36,831 nucleotides of DNA from Elusimicrobiota bacterium (GTDB lineage: Bacteria; Elusimicrobiota; Elusimicrobia; UBA1565), in NCBI GenBank assembly GCA_016196755.1, contig JACPXC010000021.1, positions 1 through 36,831 of the forward strand. Direction: 5' to 3'. The position numbers were made by a program, and so were the translations under genes. This document shows positions 7,601 to 16,463 of the stretch, piece after piece. The stretch's first letter is position 1, and each line of letters starts with the position of its first letter. The notes beneath the pieces were generated by a model. That model did no database searches, was not told the origin of the DNA, and saw only the letters and a list, made by a program, of their open reading frames with translations.

Positions 7601-7803
7601 AGCCCTTGGCGGTCATATCCCGAAGCCATCCGCGGCGCAAAGGAATGGTTGACCGACCGGATGCCCTTGGAACAGGGTTATTCGGAAACCGCGGACCAAG
7701 CGGCACTCACGGAGCTGTTCAATCTCGAAGCGGCCCGGCACGCCGATTCTTTCGATAAGTGCTACCGCGAGATCGTTCAGCTTCTAAATCGCCTTCGCTC
7801 GTA
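7596..7803 (+). pseudogene. Frameshifted gene remnant, possibly the C-terminus of a crotonase-like protein
   Basis: Frame 7601-7803 encodes EAIRGAKEWLTDRM, then a helical stretch ending in FNLEAARHADSFDKCYREIV and LLNRLRS before TAA. The amino-acid mix looks like real protein. An in-frame TGA at 7598 blocks it upstream. An ATG in the neighbouring frame at 7596 begins MKPLAVI and would read into the fragment with a small indel near 7618. The layout (PLAV, then AK, then a glutamate-rich helix, then S-x-D) loosely recalls the last third of enoyl-CoA hydratases. This is weak, and the fragment could be another helical protein. No intact domain remains. Confidence 0.4.
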
Positions 7804-7826
7804 AGGCGGATCCGCGGGCAAGAAGC

Positions 7827-8285
7827 TCAAAGCCCGGGGCCTTCAAGGGCTTCGACGTCTCTTAGGTCCTTGGGACGGCCCGCGGCGCGCTTGTTGAGGA
7901 GGAGGCATTCCTTGGACGGGAAGCAGACCGCGACGTCACCGATGCGCCCTGCGACGCGCTCCGACCAGAGCTTCTCCGTGCCGACGCCGTCGAAGGCGGA
8001 GGTAATGTCGATGCGCACGGGCGAGACTCCGATCTGGATGAAGTCCTTCGAGAGGTAATCCTCCGCGGTGTAGCCTAGCGCCCCGGCCCCGAAGGCGGCG
8101 ACCGCCGCCACGAGCCTGCGCGCGTTCTCCAAGTTCGGACGGAGGACTATATCGATGTCGCCGGTGTCCCTCGGGTGTCCATGGAAGTAGACCGCGTAGC
8201 CGCCGACGACTAGGAACTCGACGCCGTGCGCGTTCAGCGCGGCTAGGAATTCGACGAAGTCGCCGGGGACCTTGCGCTCAGGCAT
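7827..8285 (-). CDS. Nucleotidyltransferase-fold protein, probable toxin-like partner
   Basis: The 152-residue product has a minimal nucleotidyltransferase signature: FLVVGGYAVYFHGHPRDTGDIDIVL (shown in the frame near residues 22-46), with the GG motif, the DxD pair in GDIDIV and a third acidic residue in VRIDIT. Such DUF6036/AbiEii-like proteins are often the toxin half of two-gene modules. I start at MPERKVPGDF because that ATG overlaps the upstream small gene by 8 bases; a start at 8342 would bury half of that gene. The function as a toxin is inferred from family and arrangement only. Confidence 0.72.
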   Translation of the reverse strand: MPERKVPGDFVEFLAALNAHGVEFLVVGGYAVYFHGHPRDTGDIDIVLRPNLENARRLVAAVAAFGAGALGYTAEDYLSKDFIQIGVSPVRIDITSAFDGVGTEKLWSERVAGRIGDVAVCFPSKECLLLNKRAAGRPKDLRDVEALEGPGL

Positions 8286-8502
8286 CTCGGCGCGGCACCC
8301 GCCGTCCCACGGTCTTGTCGAGTGGGGGGAGCTCCGCGCCATGCGTGAGCCAATAGAGCCGGCGCGTCATGAAGGCTCCGGCCTCGATGCGCTCCTCGGA
8401 GGGGCGGGAGAGCCAGTAGGCGAGCTCTTCGGCGTCCTGCTCCCGCTGAGGGCGCGCCATTTTGACTCGGCGCCCGACGTCCTTGCGGATGGCGAAATCC
8501 AT
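8278..8502 (-). CDS. Small antitoxin-like partner of the nucleotidyltransferase
   Basis: This 74-residue protein contains REQDAEELAYWLSRPSEER, a helical pattern I associate with small genes just upstream of GGxA-DxD nucleotidyltransferases, followed by MTRRLYWLTHG. It is translationally coupled to the downstream gene (8-base overlap) and is first in the pair, the usual order for antitoxin then toxin. No DNA-binding domain is obvious. A candidate promoter (8512-8540) would place the transcript start only about three bases before this ATG. Neutralising activity is not demonstrable from sequence. Confidence 0.6.
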   Translation of the reverse strand: MDFAIRKDVGRRVKMARPQREQDAEELAYWLSRPSEERIEAGAFMTRRLYWLTHGAELPPLDKTVGRRVPRRDA

Positions 8503-8511
8503 CTCGGTCCT

Positions 8512-8540
8512 AGTTTAACAGGCCCCGTCCCCCGTGACAA
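8512..8540 (-). promoter_or_regulatory. Candidate promoter of the two-gene nucleotidyltransferase module
   Basis: On the minus strand TTGTCA (8540-8535) and TAAACT (8517-8512) are 17 bases apart. The expected transcript start, near 8505, is about three bases before the ATG at 8502, implying an almost leaderless message. Confidence 0.45.
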
Positions 8541-8565
8541 GGGAGAAGGTCGAGCGCGTCGAGCG

Positions 8566-8988
8566 CTAGTCGACGACGGAGTCGACGACGACGTCGACCG
8601 AGCGGTCGCCGGAGCGGGCCGGGTGGCGGTGCTCGCCGTAGAGGTCGCCTTTGAGGGCCTCGCCGATCTTGCCGTGGCCGTTGACGGCCACGCGGACGGA
8701 GAGCGGGCCGGACCAGTCGCGTCCGGGCAGGATCAGGTCCTCCACGCCCATGTCCCATTGCAGGGGGAGGTGGGGATTGACGAAGCGCTTGACCGCCACC
8801 GGCACGCCGCCGGTGTTGAGGGCGACGACAAACAGCATCATGTTCGGGGTCGCGATGCGCTTGCGGGTGTGGGGGGAGGCCGTCACCGAGCCCGAGAGGG
8901 TGAAGCCGCCCACGAGGAAGCGCCAGGCTCCCCAGCCCGCCAGGGCCAGCGCGCCGGTCACCAGCGCCAGGCCGGCCGCCTTCCTCAC
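8566..8988 (-). CDS. Membrane-anchored protein resembling the CcmI/CycH C-terminal domain
   Basis: The 140-residue product begins with one hydrophobic segment (about 5-27) that acts as signal or anchor. The rest is an extracytoplasmic beta domain with the order LSGSVT..., LFVVALNTGGVPVAVKRF, PLQWDM, then VRVAVNGHGKIGEALKGDLYGE. This spacing matches the periplasmic C-terminal domain of the cytochrome c maturation protein CcmI, but without the TPR region and without other ccm genes nearby. The assignment is pattern-based. The GTG start overlaps the stop of the upstream gene (GTGA). The C-terminus is a Val/Asp repeat. It may serve an unknown envelope function. Confidence 0.55.
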   Translation of the reverse strand: MRKAAGLALVTGALALAGWGAWRFLVGGFTLSGSVTASPHTRKRIATPNMMLFVVALNTGGVPVAVKRFVNPHLPLQWDMGVEDLILPGRDWSGPLSVRVAVNGHGKIGEALKGDLYGEHRHPARSGDRSVDVVVDSVVD

Positions 8989-9773
8989 GCCGGGGGAGGA
9001 CCCTCGGGCTCGGCGAAGCGGATGGCCTGCCAGAGGTAGGCGGAGACCACGACGACGGCCAGGACCGGGAAGAGCGGGATCGGGCGGGGCAGGAAGAGCG
9101 CCAAGGCCTGGAGCAGGATGACGGGGGTCTGCGCGTAGACGGCCAGGCGGTAGAGGACTGGCACCTCGTGCCCGCCTTCGGCCACGGCGTTGATGAGCAT
9201 GGCCACCAGCGTGTAGACCGCGGCCGACCCGTGCTTCCAGACGATGAAGGTCATCCAGGAGACGAAGAACGCGATCGGATAGAGGACCTTGAGCAGGGTA
9301 GCGCCCATGTTCTCGTAAAAGGCGGCGTCGATGACCACCGTCTCGCCCTTGGGCTTGGTCTTGGCCAGGTCATAGGCCTCCAGGCGGTCGTTGGTCATGA
9401 TATAGGCTTGGTCGGCGGTGAGGTAGGCGATGAGCTTCTTCTGGGACATCTCCGCGGCGCTCACCGGAGCGGTCCGCCCGATGTCGATCATCAGCCCGAC
9501 CTGCTTCATGTCGGGATGGCGGACCTCGGTGGGGCCGGGCACCGTGGAGCTCAGCTTGCCGTTTGCCACGGTCATGGGCGGCATCGCCACCGCGGCCCAG
9601 GCCACCGCCTCGCGGATGCGCGGCCCCACGTTGCGATAGACCGCCGCGGTCACGGCCGCCGAGAAGAAAGCGCCGAGGACGACGATGTAGGCCGTCGTCG
9701 CCCAGACGTCCCGGCGCGGGACTTCCTTGTAGAAGGAGAAGTCGACGATGCTGCGGACGATGTCCTTGATCAC
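8985..9773 (-). CDS. DUF1189 family membrane protein
   Basis: The product has 262 residues. The N-terminus IVRSIVDFSFYKEVPRRD precedes a membrane helix (about 24-43). An extracytoplasmic region follows with PPMTVANGKLSS, the DUF1189 hallmark, and VGLMIDIGRT. At least four further hydrophobic helices fill residues 160-252. The family includes Bacillus YvdB-type proteins of unknown activity. I start at GTG 9773, which overlaps the adenosyltransferase stop (GTGA). An upstream extension of the frame runs through that gene and is spurious. Confidence 0.75.
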   Translation of the reverse strand: MIKDIVRSIVDFSFYKEVPRRDVWATTAYIVVLGAFFSAAVTAAVYRNVGPRIREAVAWAAVAMPPMTVANGKLSSTVPGPTEVRHPDMKQVGLMIDIGRTAPVSAAEMSQKKLIAYLTADQAYIMTNDRLEAYDLAKTKPKGETVVIDAAFYENMGATLLKVLYPIAFFVSWMTFIVWKHGSAAVYTLVAMLINAVAEGGHEVPVLYRLAVYAQTPVILLQALALFLPRPIPLFPVLAVVVVSAYLWQAIRFAEPEGPPPA

Positions 9774-10315
9774 GGGGCCTTCCAGCGCGTCTCGGGGGAG
9801 CGCAGGCGGTTGTTCGCCCAGCGCGCGCATACGAACAGGAAATCGGAGAGGCGGTTGAGGTAGAGCACGACGGCCGGCGGCGCGCCGGTTCCCAGGCCCA
9901 CCACGGCCCGCTCCGCGCGCCGGCAGACGGCGCGCGCCTGGTGCAGGCCGGCGGCCGGCAGGACTCCCCCGGGCAGGATGAAGTTCGCGAGCGGGGGGAG
10001 GGCGGCGCTCATGCGGTCGATCTCGGCCTCGAGCCGGAGCTCGGTCCCGGCCTTGAACGCGGCTTCCTCCGGGCTGCCGGCGGGCGCGGAGAGGGCGGCG
10101 CCGACCTGGAACAGCTCGCCTTGGACTTTCTCGAGGGCTAGGCGCAGTTGGGCGAAGGCCCGGCGCCGAGGGAGGGTCCCCGCCGCCAGCCCGAGGACGG
10201 CGTTGAGCTCGTCGACCTCGCCGTACGCGGCGACCCGGGGGTCGGCTTTCGACACGCGCGTGCCGCCGCGCAGGCCGGTCTGCCCCTTGTCGCCGGTCTT
10301 GGTGTAAATCTTCAC
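9770..10315 (-). CDS. PduO-type cob(I)alamin adenosyltransferase
   Basis: The enzyme transfers adenosyl from ATP to reduced cobalamin to form adenosylcobalamin. Recognisable motifs are the N-terminal ATP loop YTKTGDKGQTGLRGG (residues 4-18), YGEVDELNAVLGLA, and the C-terminal YLNRLSDFLFVCARWAN helix. Length (181) is normal for the soluble PduO/MMAB family. It starts with GTG at 10315 and heads a leftward operon with a DUF1189 protein and the CcmI-tail-like protein. No other cobalamin genes are nearby, so the B12-dependent partner enzyme is not identifiable here. Confidence 0.92.
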   Translation of the reverse strand: MKIYTKTGDKGQTGLRGGTRVSKADPRVAAYGEVDELNAVLGLAAGTLPRRRAFAQLRLALEKVQGELFQVGAALSAPAGSPEEAAFKAGTELRLEAEIDRMSAALPPLANFILPGGVLPAAGLHQARAVCRRAERAVVGLGTGAPPAVVLYLNRLSDFLFVCARWANNRLRSPETRWKAP

Positions 10316-10362
10316 CGCCGCGATGGTAACACTTTCCCGCCAAAGATGTTAAATTCGACCGC

Positions 10363-11712
10363 ATGGTCGGCGGGATACAGAAGGCCGCGCTGGGCCTGAC
10401 CCGGCTCTCGGAGCGCTGGGTGCCCAGCGCCTTCGTGATCGCCTGCTGGCTGAGCTTCGCCGTCGTCGCGGCGGCGCTGGCCTTGACCCCCGTCGGGCCC
10501 GCGCTCATCGTGAAGGCCTGGGGCGACGGGCTCTGGTCTCTGTCTTCCTTCGCGATGCAGATGTGCCTCGTGCTCATGACCGGGGCGGTCATCGCCGACG
10601 CTCCCTCGGTGCGGCGCGCCTTGGACGCCGCCGCCGCCCTGCCCAAGACCGACCGCGGAGCGGTGACCTTCTCGGCTCTGACCGCCATGGTCTTCTGCTG
10701 GTTCCACTGGGGCCTGGGGGCGGTGGCCTCGGCCTTCTTGGCCCGCCGCATCGCCCTCCGGCGCCCGACGGTGGACTACCGCCTGCTCACGGCCACCGCC
10801 TACTTCGGCATGGGGGCGGTCTGGCATGCCGGGCTGTCGGGCTCGGCGCCTCTGCTCATGGCCACGCCCAAGAATTTCCTCGCCGACCAGGTCGGCGGGA
10901 CGATCCCGACCTCGGAGACCGTCTTCGCGCCGCTCAACCTGGGGCTGACCCTGGCCGTCATCGTGGCGCTGACCGCGCTGGCCTGGTTCGCCTACCCCGA
11001 GCGCGCCGAGGACGCGCTGGTATTATCGGACGAGGCGCGCGCCCGGCTCGAGGAGGCGCCGCCGCCCGCGCTGGCCGCCGGCGAGTCCGGCGCCTGGCTG
11101 CGCCTCTGGGAGGGGAGCCGCGCCGTGCCGCTGGCCTTTGGGGCGTTGGGCGCGGCCTACCTGGTCGGCGACATCGCGGCCGGGACCTTCTCGCTGACCC
11201 TCGAGAAGCTCAACCTGGCCTTCCTGGCCCTGGCCGTCGCCCTGCACGAGAGCCCGGCGGCCTTCGGCCGCGCGGCCGAGAAGGCCTCGGGCCTGGTCCA
11301 CGGCATCATCCTGCAGTTCCCGCTCTATGCCGGGATGTTCGGGATCATCAAGGCCTCGGGCCTCGACACGATCCTCGCCGACGTCTTCATCCAAGCCGCC
11401 GGGCCGCGCACCTTCCCGCTGGTCGTCTATTGGTACTCGGGGATCCTCAACTACTTCATCCCCTCGGGCGGGTCGAAATGGGCTATCGAGGCGCCCTACC
11501 TCCTCAAGGCCGCGCAGGCTTTGGGCGTCCCGCCGGCCAAGGTCGTCCTGGCCTATTCGTGGGGGGACATGGTCACCGATGCCATTCAGCCCTTCTGGTG
11601 CATCCCCCTGCTGGCCGTGGCGCGTTTGGAGTTCAAAGAAATCCTTGGTTATATGACCTTGGTTTTCTTAATTTCTGCTTCCTTAGCATCAGCTTTTTTC
11701 CTCCTAGGCTGA
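10363..11712 (+). CDS. AtoE-like short-chain fatty acid transporter
   Basis: This 449-residue integral membrane protein matches the AtoE family, proposed to take up short-chain fatty acids. Signatures include LSERWVPSAFVIACWLS near the start, WGDGLWSLSSFAMQM, CWFHWGLGAV, LNYFIPSGGSKWAIEAPY and WGDMVTDAIQPFWCIPLL. About 11-12 hydrophobic helices can be counted. It diverges from the adenosyltransferase across 47 bases. No Shine-Dalgarno is visible, and a weak promoter (GTAACA 10326-10331, TTAAAT 10349-10354) would give an almost leaderless message. The last ~25 codons (from about 11634) are strikingly AT-rich compared with the rest of the gene. Confidence 0.88.
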   Translation: MVGGIQKAALGLTRLSERWVPSAFVIACWLSFAVVAAALALTPVGPALIVKAWGDGLWSLSSFAMQMCLVLMTGAVIADAPSVRRALDAAAALPKTDRGAVTFSALTAMVFCWFHWGLGAVASAFLARRIALRRPTVDYRLLTATAYFGMGAVWHAGLSGSAPLLMATPKNFLADQVGGTIPTSETVFAPLNLGLTLAVIVALTALAWFAYPERAEDALVLSDEARARLEEAPPPALAAGESGAWLRLWEGSRAVPLAFGALGAAYLVGDIAAGTFSLTLEKLNLAFLALAVALHESPAAFGRAAEKASGLVHGIILQFPLYAGMFGIIKASGLDTILADVFIQAAGPRTFPLVVYWYSGILNYFIPSGGSKWAIEAPYLLKAAQALGVPPAKVVLAYSWGDMVTDAIQPFWCIPLLAVARLEFKEILGYMTLVFLISASLASAFFLLG

Positions 11713-11718
11713 CCTCCC

Positions 11719-11734
11719 CGGCCGCCGCCGGCCG
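11719..11734. repeat. Hairpin-forming inverted repeat after atoE-like gene
   Basis: CGGCCG-CCGC-CGGCCG lies 7 bases after the transporter stop codon and just before the suf promoter. A T-rich stretch (CTTTT, 11748-11752) follows only about 13 bases later, so this is a poor rho-independent terminator at best. Confidence 0.3.
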
Positions 11735-11741
11735 CTCAATC

Positions 11742-11770
11742 TTGACCCTTTTAGTCATGTATGATACACT
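11742..11770 (+). promoter_or_regulatory. Sigma70-type promoter of the suf operon
   Basis: TTGACC (11742-11747) and TACACT (11765-11770) are separated by 17 bases. The predicted transcript start, near 11777, gives a leader of about 23 bases before sufB. A second, poorly spaced TATGAT lies at 11760-11765. Confidence 0.55.
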
Positions 11771-11778
11771 GTGGTATC
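11763..11778. promoter_or_regulatory. Candidate operator GATAC-N6-GTATC over the suf promoter
   Basis: A perfect 5-bp dyad overlaps the -10 box and the predicted transcript start of the suf operon. Since the operon ends with an Rrf2 regulator with three cysteines, autoregulation through this site is a reasonable inference. It does not match the E. coli IscR consensus closely. Confidence 0.4.
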
Positions 11779-11779
11779 G

Positions 11780-11792
11780 CCGGTCCCACCGG
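11780..11792 (+). promoter_or_regulatory. Leader hairpin overlapping the sufB ribosome binding site
   Basis: CCGGT-CCC-ACCGG forms a 5-bp stem in the short leader. Its last two G bases belong to the GGAG (11791-11794) that lies five bases before the sufB ATG, so the hairpin could limit ribosome access. Confidence 0.35.
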
Positions 11793-11799
11793 AGCAGTC

Positions 11800-13239
<1,440 letters not shown>

Positions 13240-13247
13240 GGGAAACC

Positions 13248-13999
<752 letters not shown>

Positions 14000-14003
<4 letters not shown>

Positions 14004-15268
14004 ACGCCGCCGCGCGCTTCTCGGAAGCGGAGAGCCGGCGCAACGCGCCGGCTTGGCTTGCGGCCGCGCGCAAGACCGCCATCGCGCGCTTTTCCGAGCT
14101 CGGTTTTCCCACCGAAGCCGACGAGGACTGGCGCTTCACGCGCGTCGAGCCTCTGGCCAAGACCGCTTTCGAGCTGCCCAAGCCCGCGGCGACGGTAGAG
14201 GCGAAGGCGCTGGTTCCTTTCGACGCCTACCGCCTGGTCTTCGTCGACGGCCGCCACGCTCCGGCGCTGTCGGACCTCGCCGGCCTGGCCCAGGGCGTAC
14301 GCGTCGCCAGCCTGGCCCAGGTCCTGAAAGACGAGCCGGCCCTGCTCGAGCCGCGCCTCAAAGCCTCCGCCGAGCCGGCCTTCGCGGCCCTCAACACGGC
14401 CTTCTTCGACGACGGCGCCCTGGTCATCGTGCCGCGCGGCGTGACGCTCGAGAAGCCCGTCCACCTCCTGTTCCTCTCGACGGCCGCCGGCGCGCCGGTC
14501 ATGTGGCACGGCCGCGTCCTGGTCTCGGTCGAGGCGGGAGCCAAGCTGACGCTCGTCGAGGAATACGCCGGCGCGGGTTCCGGGACCTACTTCGCCAACA
14601 TGGTCTGCGACCTGGACCTGGCCGAGAACGCCGTGCTCGAGCACGCCAAGCTCCAGCACGACTCGGAGTCGGCGTTCCACGTCGCTTCCCTGCGCGTGCG
14701 CCAGGGCCGCGACAGCCGCTTCGCGGGCCACTCGGTGTCGCTCGGGGCCGCCCTCTGCCGCAACGATATCGCCGTCTCTCTGGCCGGCGAGGGGGCCGAC
14801 TGCGCGCTTGACGGCCTATACCACGCCGGCGGACGCCAGCAGGTGGACTTCCATACGGCCATCGACCACGTCGTCCCGCATTGCGGCAGCCGCGAGCTCT
14901 TCAAGGGCGTGCTCGACGGCTCGGCCCGCGCGGTCTTCAACGGCCTGATCTCGGTCCAGCCCGGGGCCCAGAAGACCTCGGCCTCGGTCTACAACAAGAA
15001 CCTGGTGCTCTCCGAGAACGCCCTGGTCAACACCAAGCCCGAGTTCAAGATCTCCGCCAACGACGTGCAGTGCAAGCACGGCGCCACGGTGGGCCAGCTC
15101 TCCGGCGACGCGCTCTTCTACCTGCGCTCGCGCGGGATCGGCGCCGTCGAGGCCCGCAACCTGCTGGTCTACGCCTTCGCCCGCGAGATGGTCGAGAAGC
15201 TCCCCGTGGAGGCCCTGCGCGAGGCGGTGTCGGCCCGGCTCGCGCGCAGCCTGGGGGCGGGGGACTGA
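14000..15268 (+). CDS. sufD: Fe-S assembly protein SufD
   Basis: SufD pairs with SufB in SufBC2D and supports iron entry. The 422-residue protein has the N-terminal helical part (DEDWRFTRVEPLAK), a beta-helix core (FFDDGALVIVPRGVTLEKPVHLL is split here), and the C-terminal CKHGATVGQL containing His360, which coincides with the functionally important E. coli His360. RSRGIGAVEARNLLVYAFARE is the SufC-binding helix region. It is coupled to sufC by ATGA. Confidence 0.95.
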
Positions 15269-15272
15269 CGCC

Positions 15273-15767
15273 ATGGCCCTGCTCGAGCTGCGCGGCCTCT
15301 CCGCCGAGGTCGACGGAAAGCCGGCCCTCTCGGGGCTGAGCCTCAGCGTCGACCCCGGCGAGAGCCGGCCGGTCCCGAGCGCGCTGTCTAAGGTATTGAT
15401 GGGGCATCCGTCGTGCCGCGTGACGGCCGGCAGCATCGTCCTCGACGGCGCCGACATCACCGTGCTGTCGACCGCCGAGCGCGCGCGCCGGGGCCTGCTC
15501 CCGTCGTTCCCGCGCCCGCCGGCGCTCCCCGGCGTGACGGTGGCGTCCTTCCTGCGCGCCGCCCTGGCGGCCCGCACCCGGGGGCTCAAGGACTTTAGGA
15601 AGCTGCTCCGGGAGAAGCTGGCCGTCCTCAAGCTCGACGAGGGCTTCGGCTCGCGCAGGCTCGACGCCGCGCTGAGCGACGCCGAACGGACGGGCTTCGA
15701 GGCCCTCCAGCGCGAGCTCCTCAAGCCCTCCCTGATCATCGAGGACGGCGTCCTGAGGGCCCTATGA
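15273..15767 (+). CDS. Degenerate SufC-like protein lacking all ATPase motifs
   Basis: This 164-residue protein aligns end to end with residues 1 to about 172 of the SufC encoded 2 kb upstream. It starts LLELRGLSAEVDGKPALSG and shares the VTAGS...LxGxD block and ALPGVTVASFL. Every ATP site is lost. The P-loop is replaced by a deletion (GESRPVPSALSKVL, 29-42), the Q-loop FQYP becomes SFPR (78-81), the signature FSGGE becomes LSDAE (134-138), and the protein ends just after the Walker B position (LIIEDGVLRAL). D-loop and switch histidine are absent. Yet the frame is open, codon use matches its neighbours, and it is coupled to the next gene (ATGA). It is either a pseudo-ATPase with a structural role or a decaying duplicate. 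Confidence 0.8.
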   Translation: MALLELRGLSAEVDGKPALSGLSLSVDPGESRPVPSALSKVLMGHPSCRVTAGSIVLDGADITVLSTAERARRGLLPSFPRPPALPGVTVASFLRAALAARTRGLKDFRKLLREKLAVLKLDEGFGSRRLDAALSDAERTGFEALQRELLKPSLIIEDGVLRAL

Positions 15768-16462
15768 TCGCGACGTCCGAGGCCGTCGTCACGACGTTCG
15801 ACGCCGCCTTGCGCGAGCATCCGGCGCTCGTGGACGCGGCGTTGAAAACGGTCGGGCGGGAGCCCTTCGGGTTCTTCTTGCGTGTCTCTCGGGGCGTCCA
15901 GCTCGAACGCCCCGTGTCGCCGCCCGAGCGTCCGCGCGGCTCCCCGCCGCCTGCCGAAGAGCGTACGCTCATCGTCGCCGAGGAAGGCGCCGGCCTCCAG
16001 TACGTCGAGGGCTGCATCTCGTCGGCGGCGCCGCTGTCGACCGCCACCGTCGTCTTGGCGATGCCCGGCGCGCGCGTGCGCTGCACGACCCTGCGCAACC
16101 TGCCGTCCGGCGCCGTCTCCATCAAGCGTGCCGTCGCCGAGCAGGGCGCCCGGGTCGAGTGGCTCGACGGCTCCTTCGGCGCGCCCACGCCCGCCGTGGT
16201 CTTGGAGGGCGAAGGTTCCGTCCTGTCGGCGGCGTTCCACGGCCGAGTCGGCGAGCTGACCCGCGGCGAACGCCGCTCGACGGTCTCCCTCGACGAGCCC
16301 GGCGCCGAGGCCCTCTACTATCTTATGACCCGGGGCCTGGACCGCGCCGCGGCGGCCGCCCTGCTCGTCAACGGCTTCTTCGAGCCCTTCACCCGGGAGC
16401 TGCCGCTGGAGTACGCCGTGGAGTTCAACCGATTCGTCGAGCTGGAACTCAAAGGAGCCTGA
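15764..16462 (+). CDS. Shortened SufB-like protein without the cluster-assembly region
   Basis: The 232-residue protein retains pieces of SufB. A first helix pattern matches SufB 154-168 (FDAALREHPALVDAALK). [19 protein letters not shown] (67-84) is nearly identical to SufB 219-237. The C-terminus LYYLMTRGLDRAAAAALLVNG to ELPLEYAVEFNRFVELEL (184-229) matches the SufC-binding end. The segment holding SufB Cys389 and the EHEATTS glutamate is missing, as is the N-terminal third. It overlaps the degenerate SufC gene (ATGA) and is followed after one base by sufS. I infer a partner for SufC', but what the pair does is unknown. Confidence 0.8.
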   Translation: MIATSEAVVTTFDAALREHPALVDAALKTVGREPFGFFLRVSRGVQLERPVSPPERPRGSPPPAEERTLIVAEEGAGLQYVEGCISSAAPLSTATVVLAMPGARVRCTTLRNLPSGAVSIKRAVAEQGARVEWLDGSFGAPTPAVVLEGEGSVLSAAFHGRVGELTRGERRSTVSLDEPGAEALYYLMTRGLDRAAAAALLVNGFFEPFTRELPLEYAVEFNRFVELELKGA

Positions 16463-16463
16463 C

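Noticed and set aside
8570-8600. GTCGAC-rich short repeat near the end of the CcmI-tail-like gene
   Set aside because: It simply encodes a Val/Asp-rich C-terminus; there is no regular unit or spacing beyond codon repetition.
9774-10751. Upstream extension of the DUF1189 frame
   Set aside because: It reads through the cobalamin adenosyltransferase and the divergent transporter in a shadow frame; GTG 9773 with a GTGA overlap is the sensible start.
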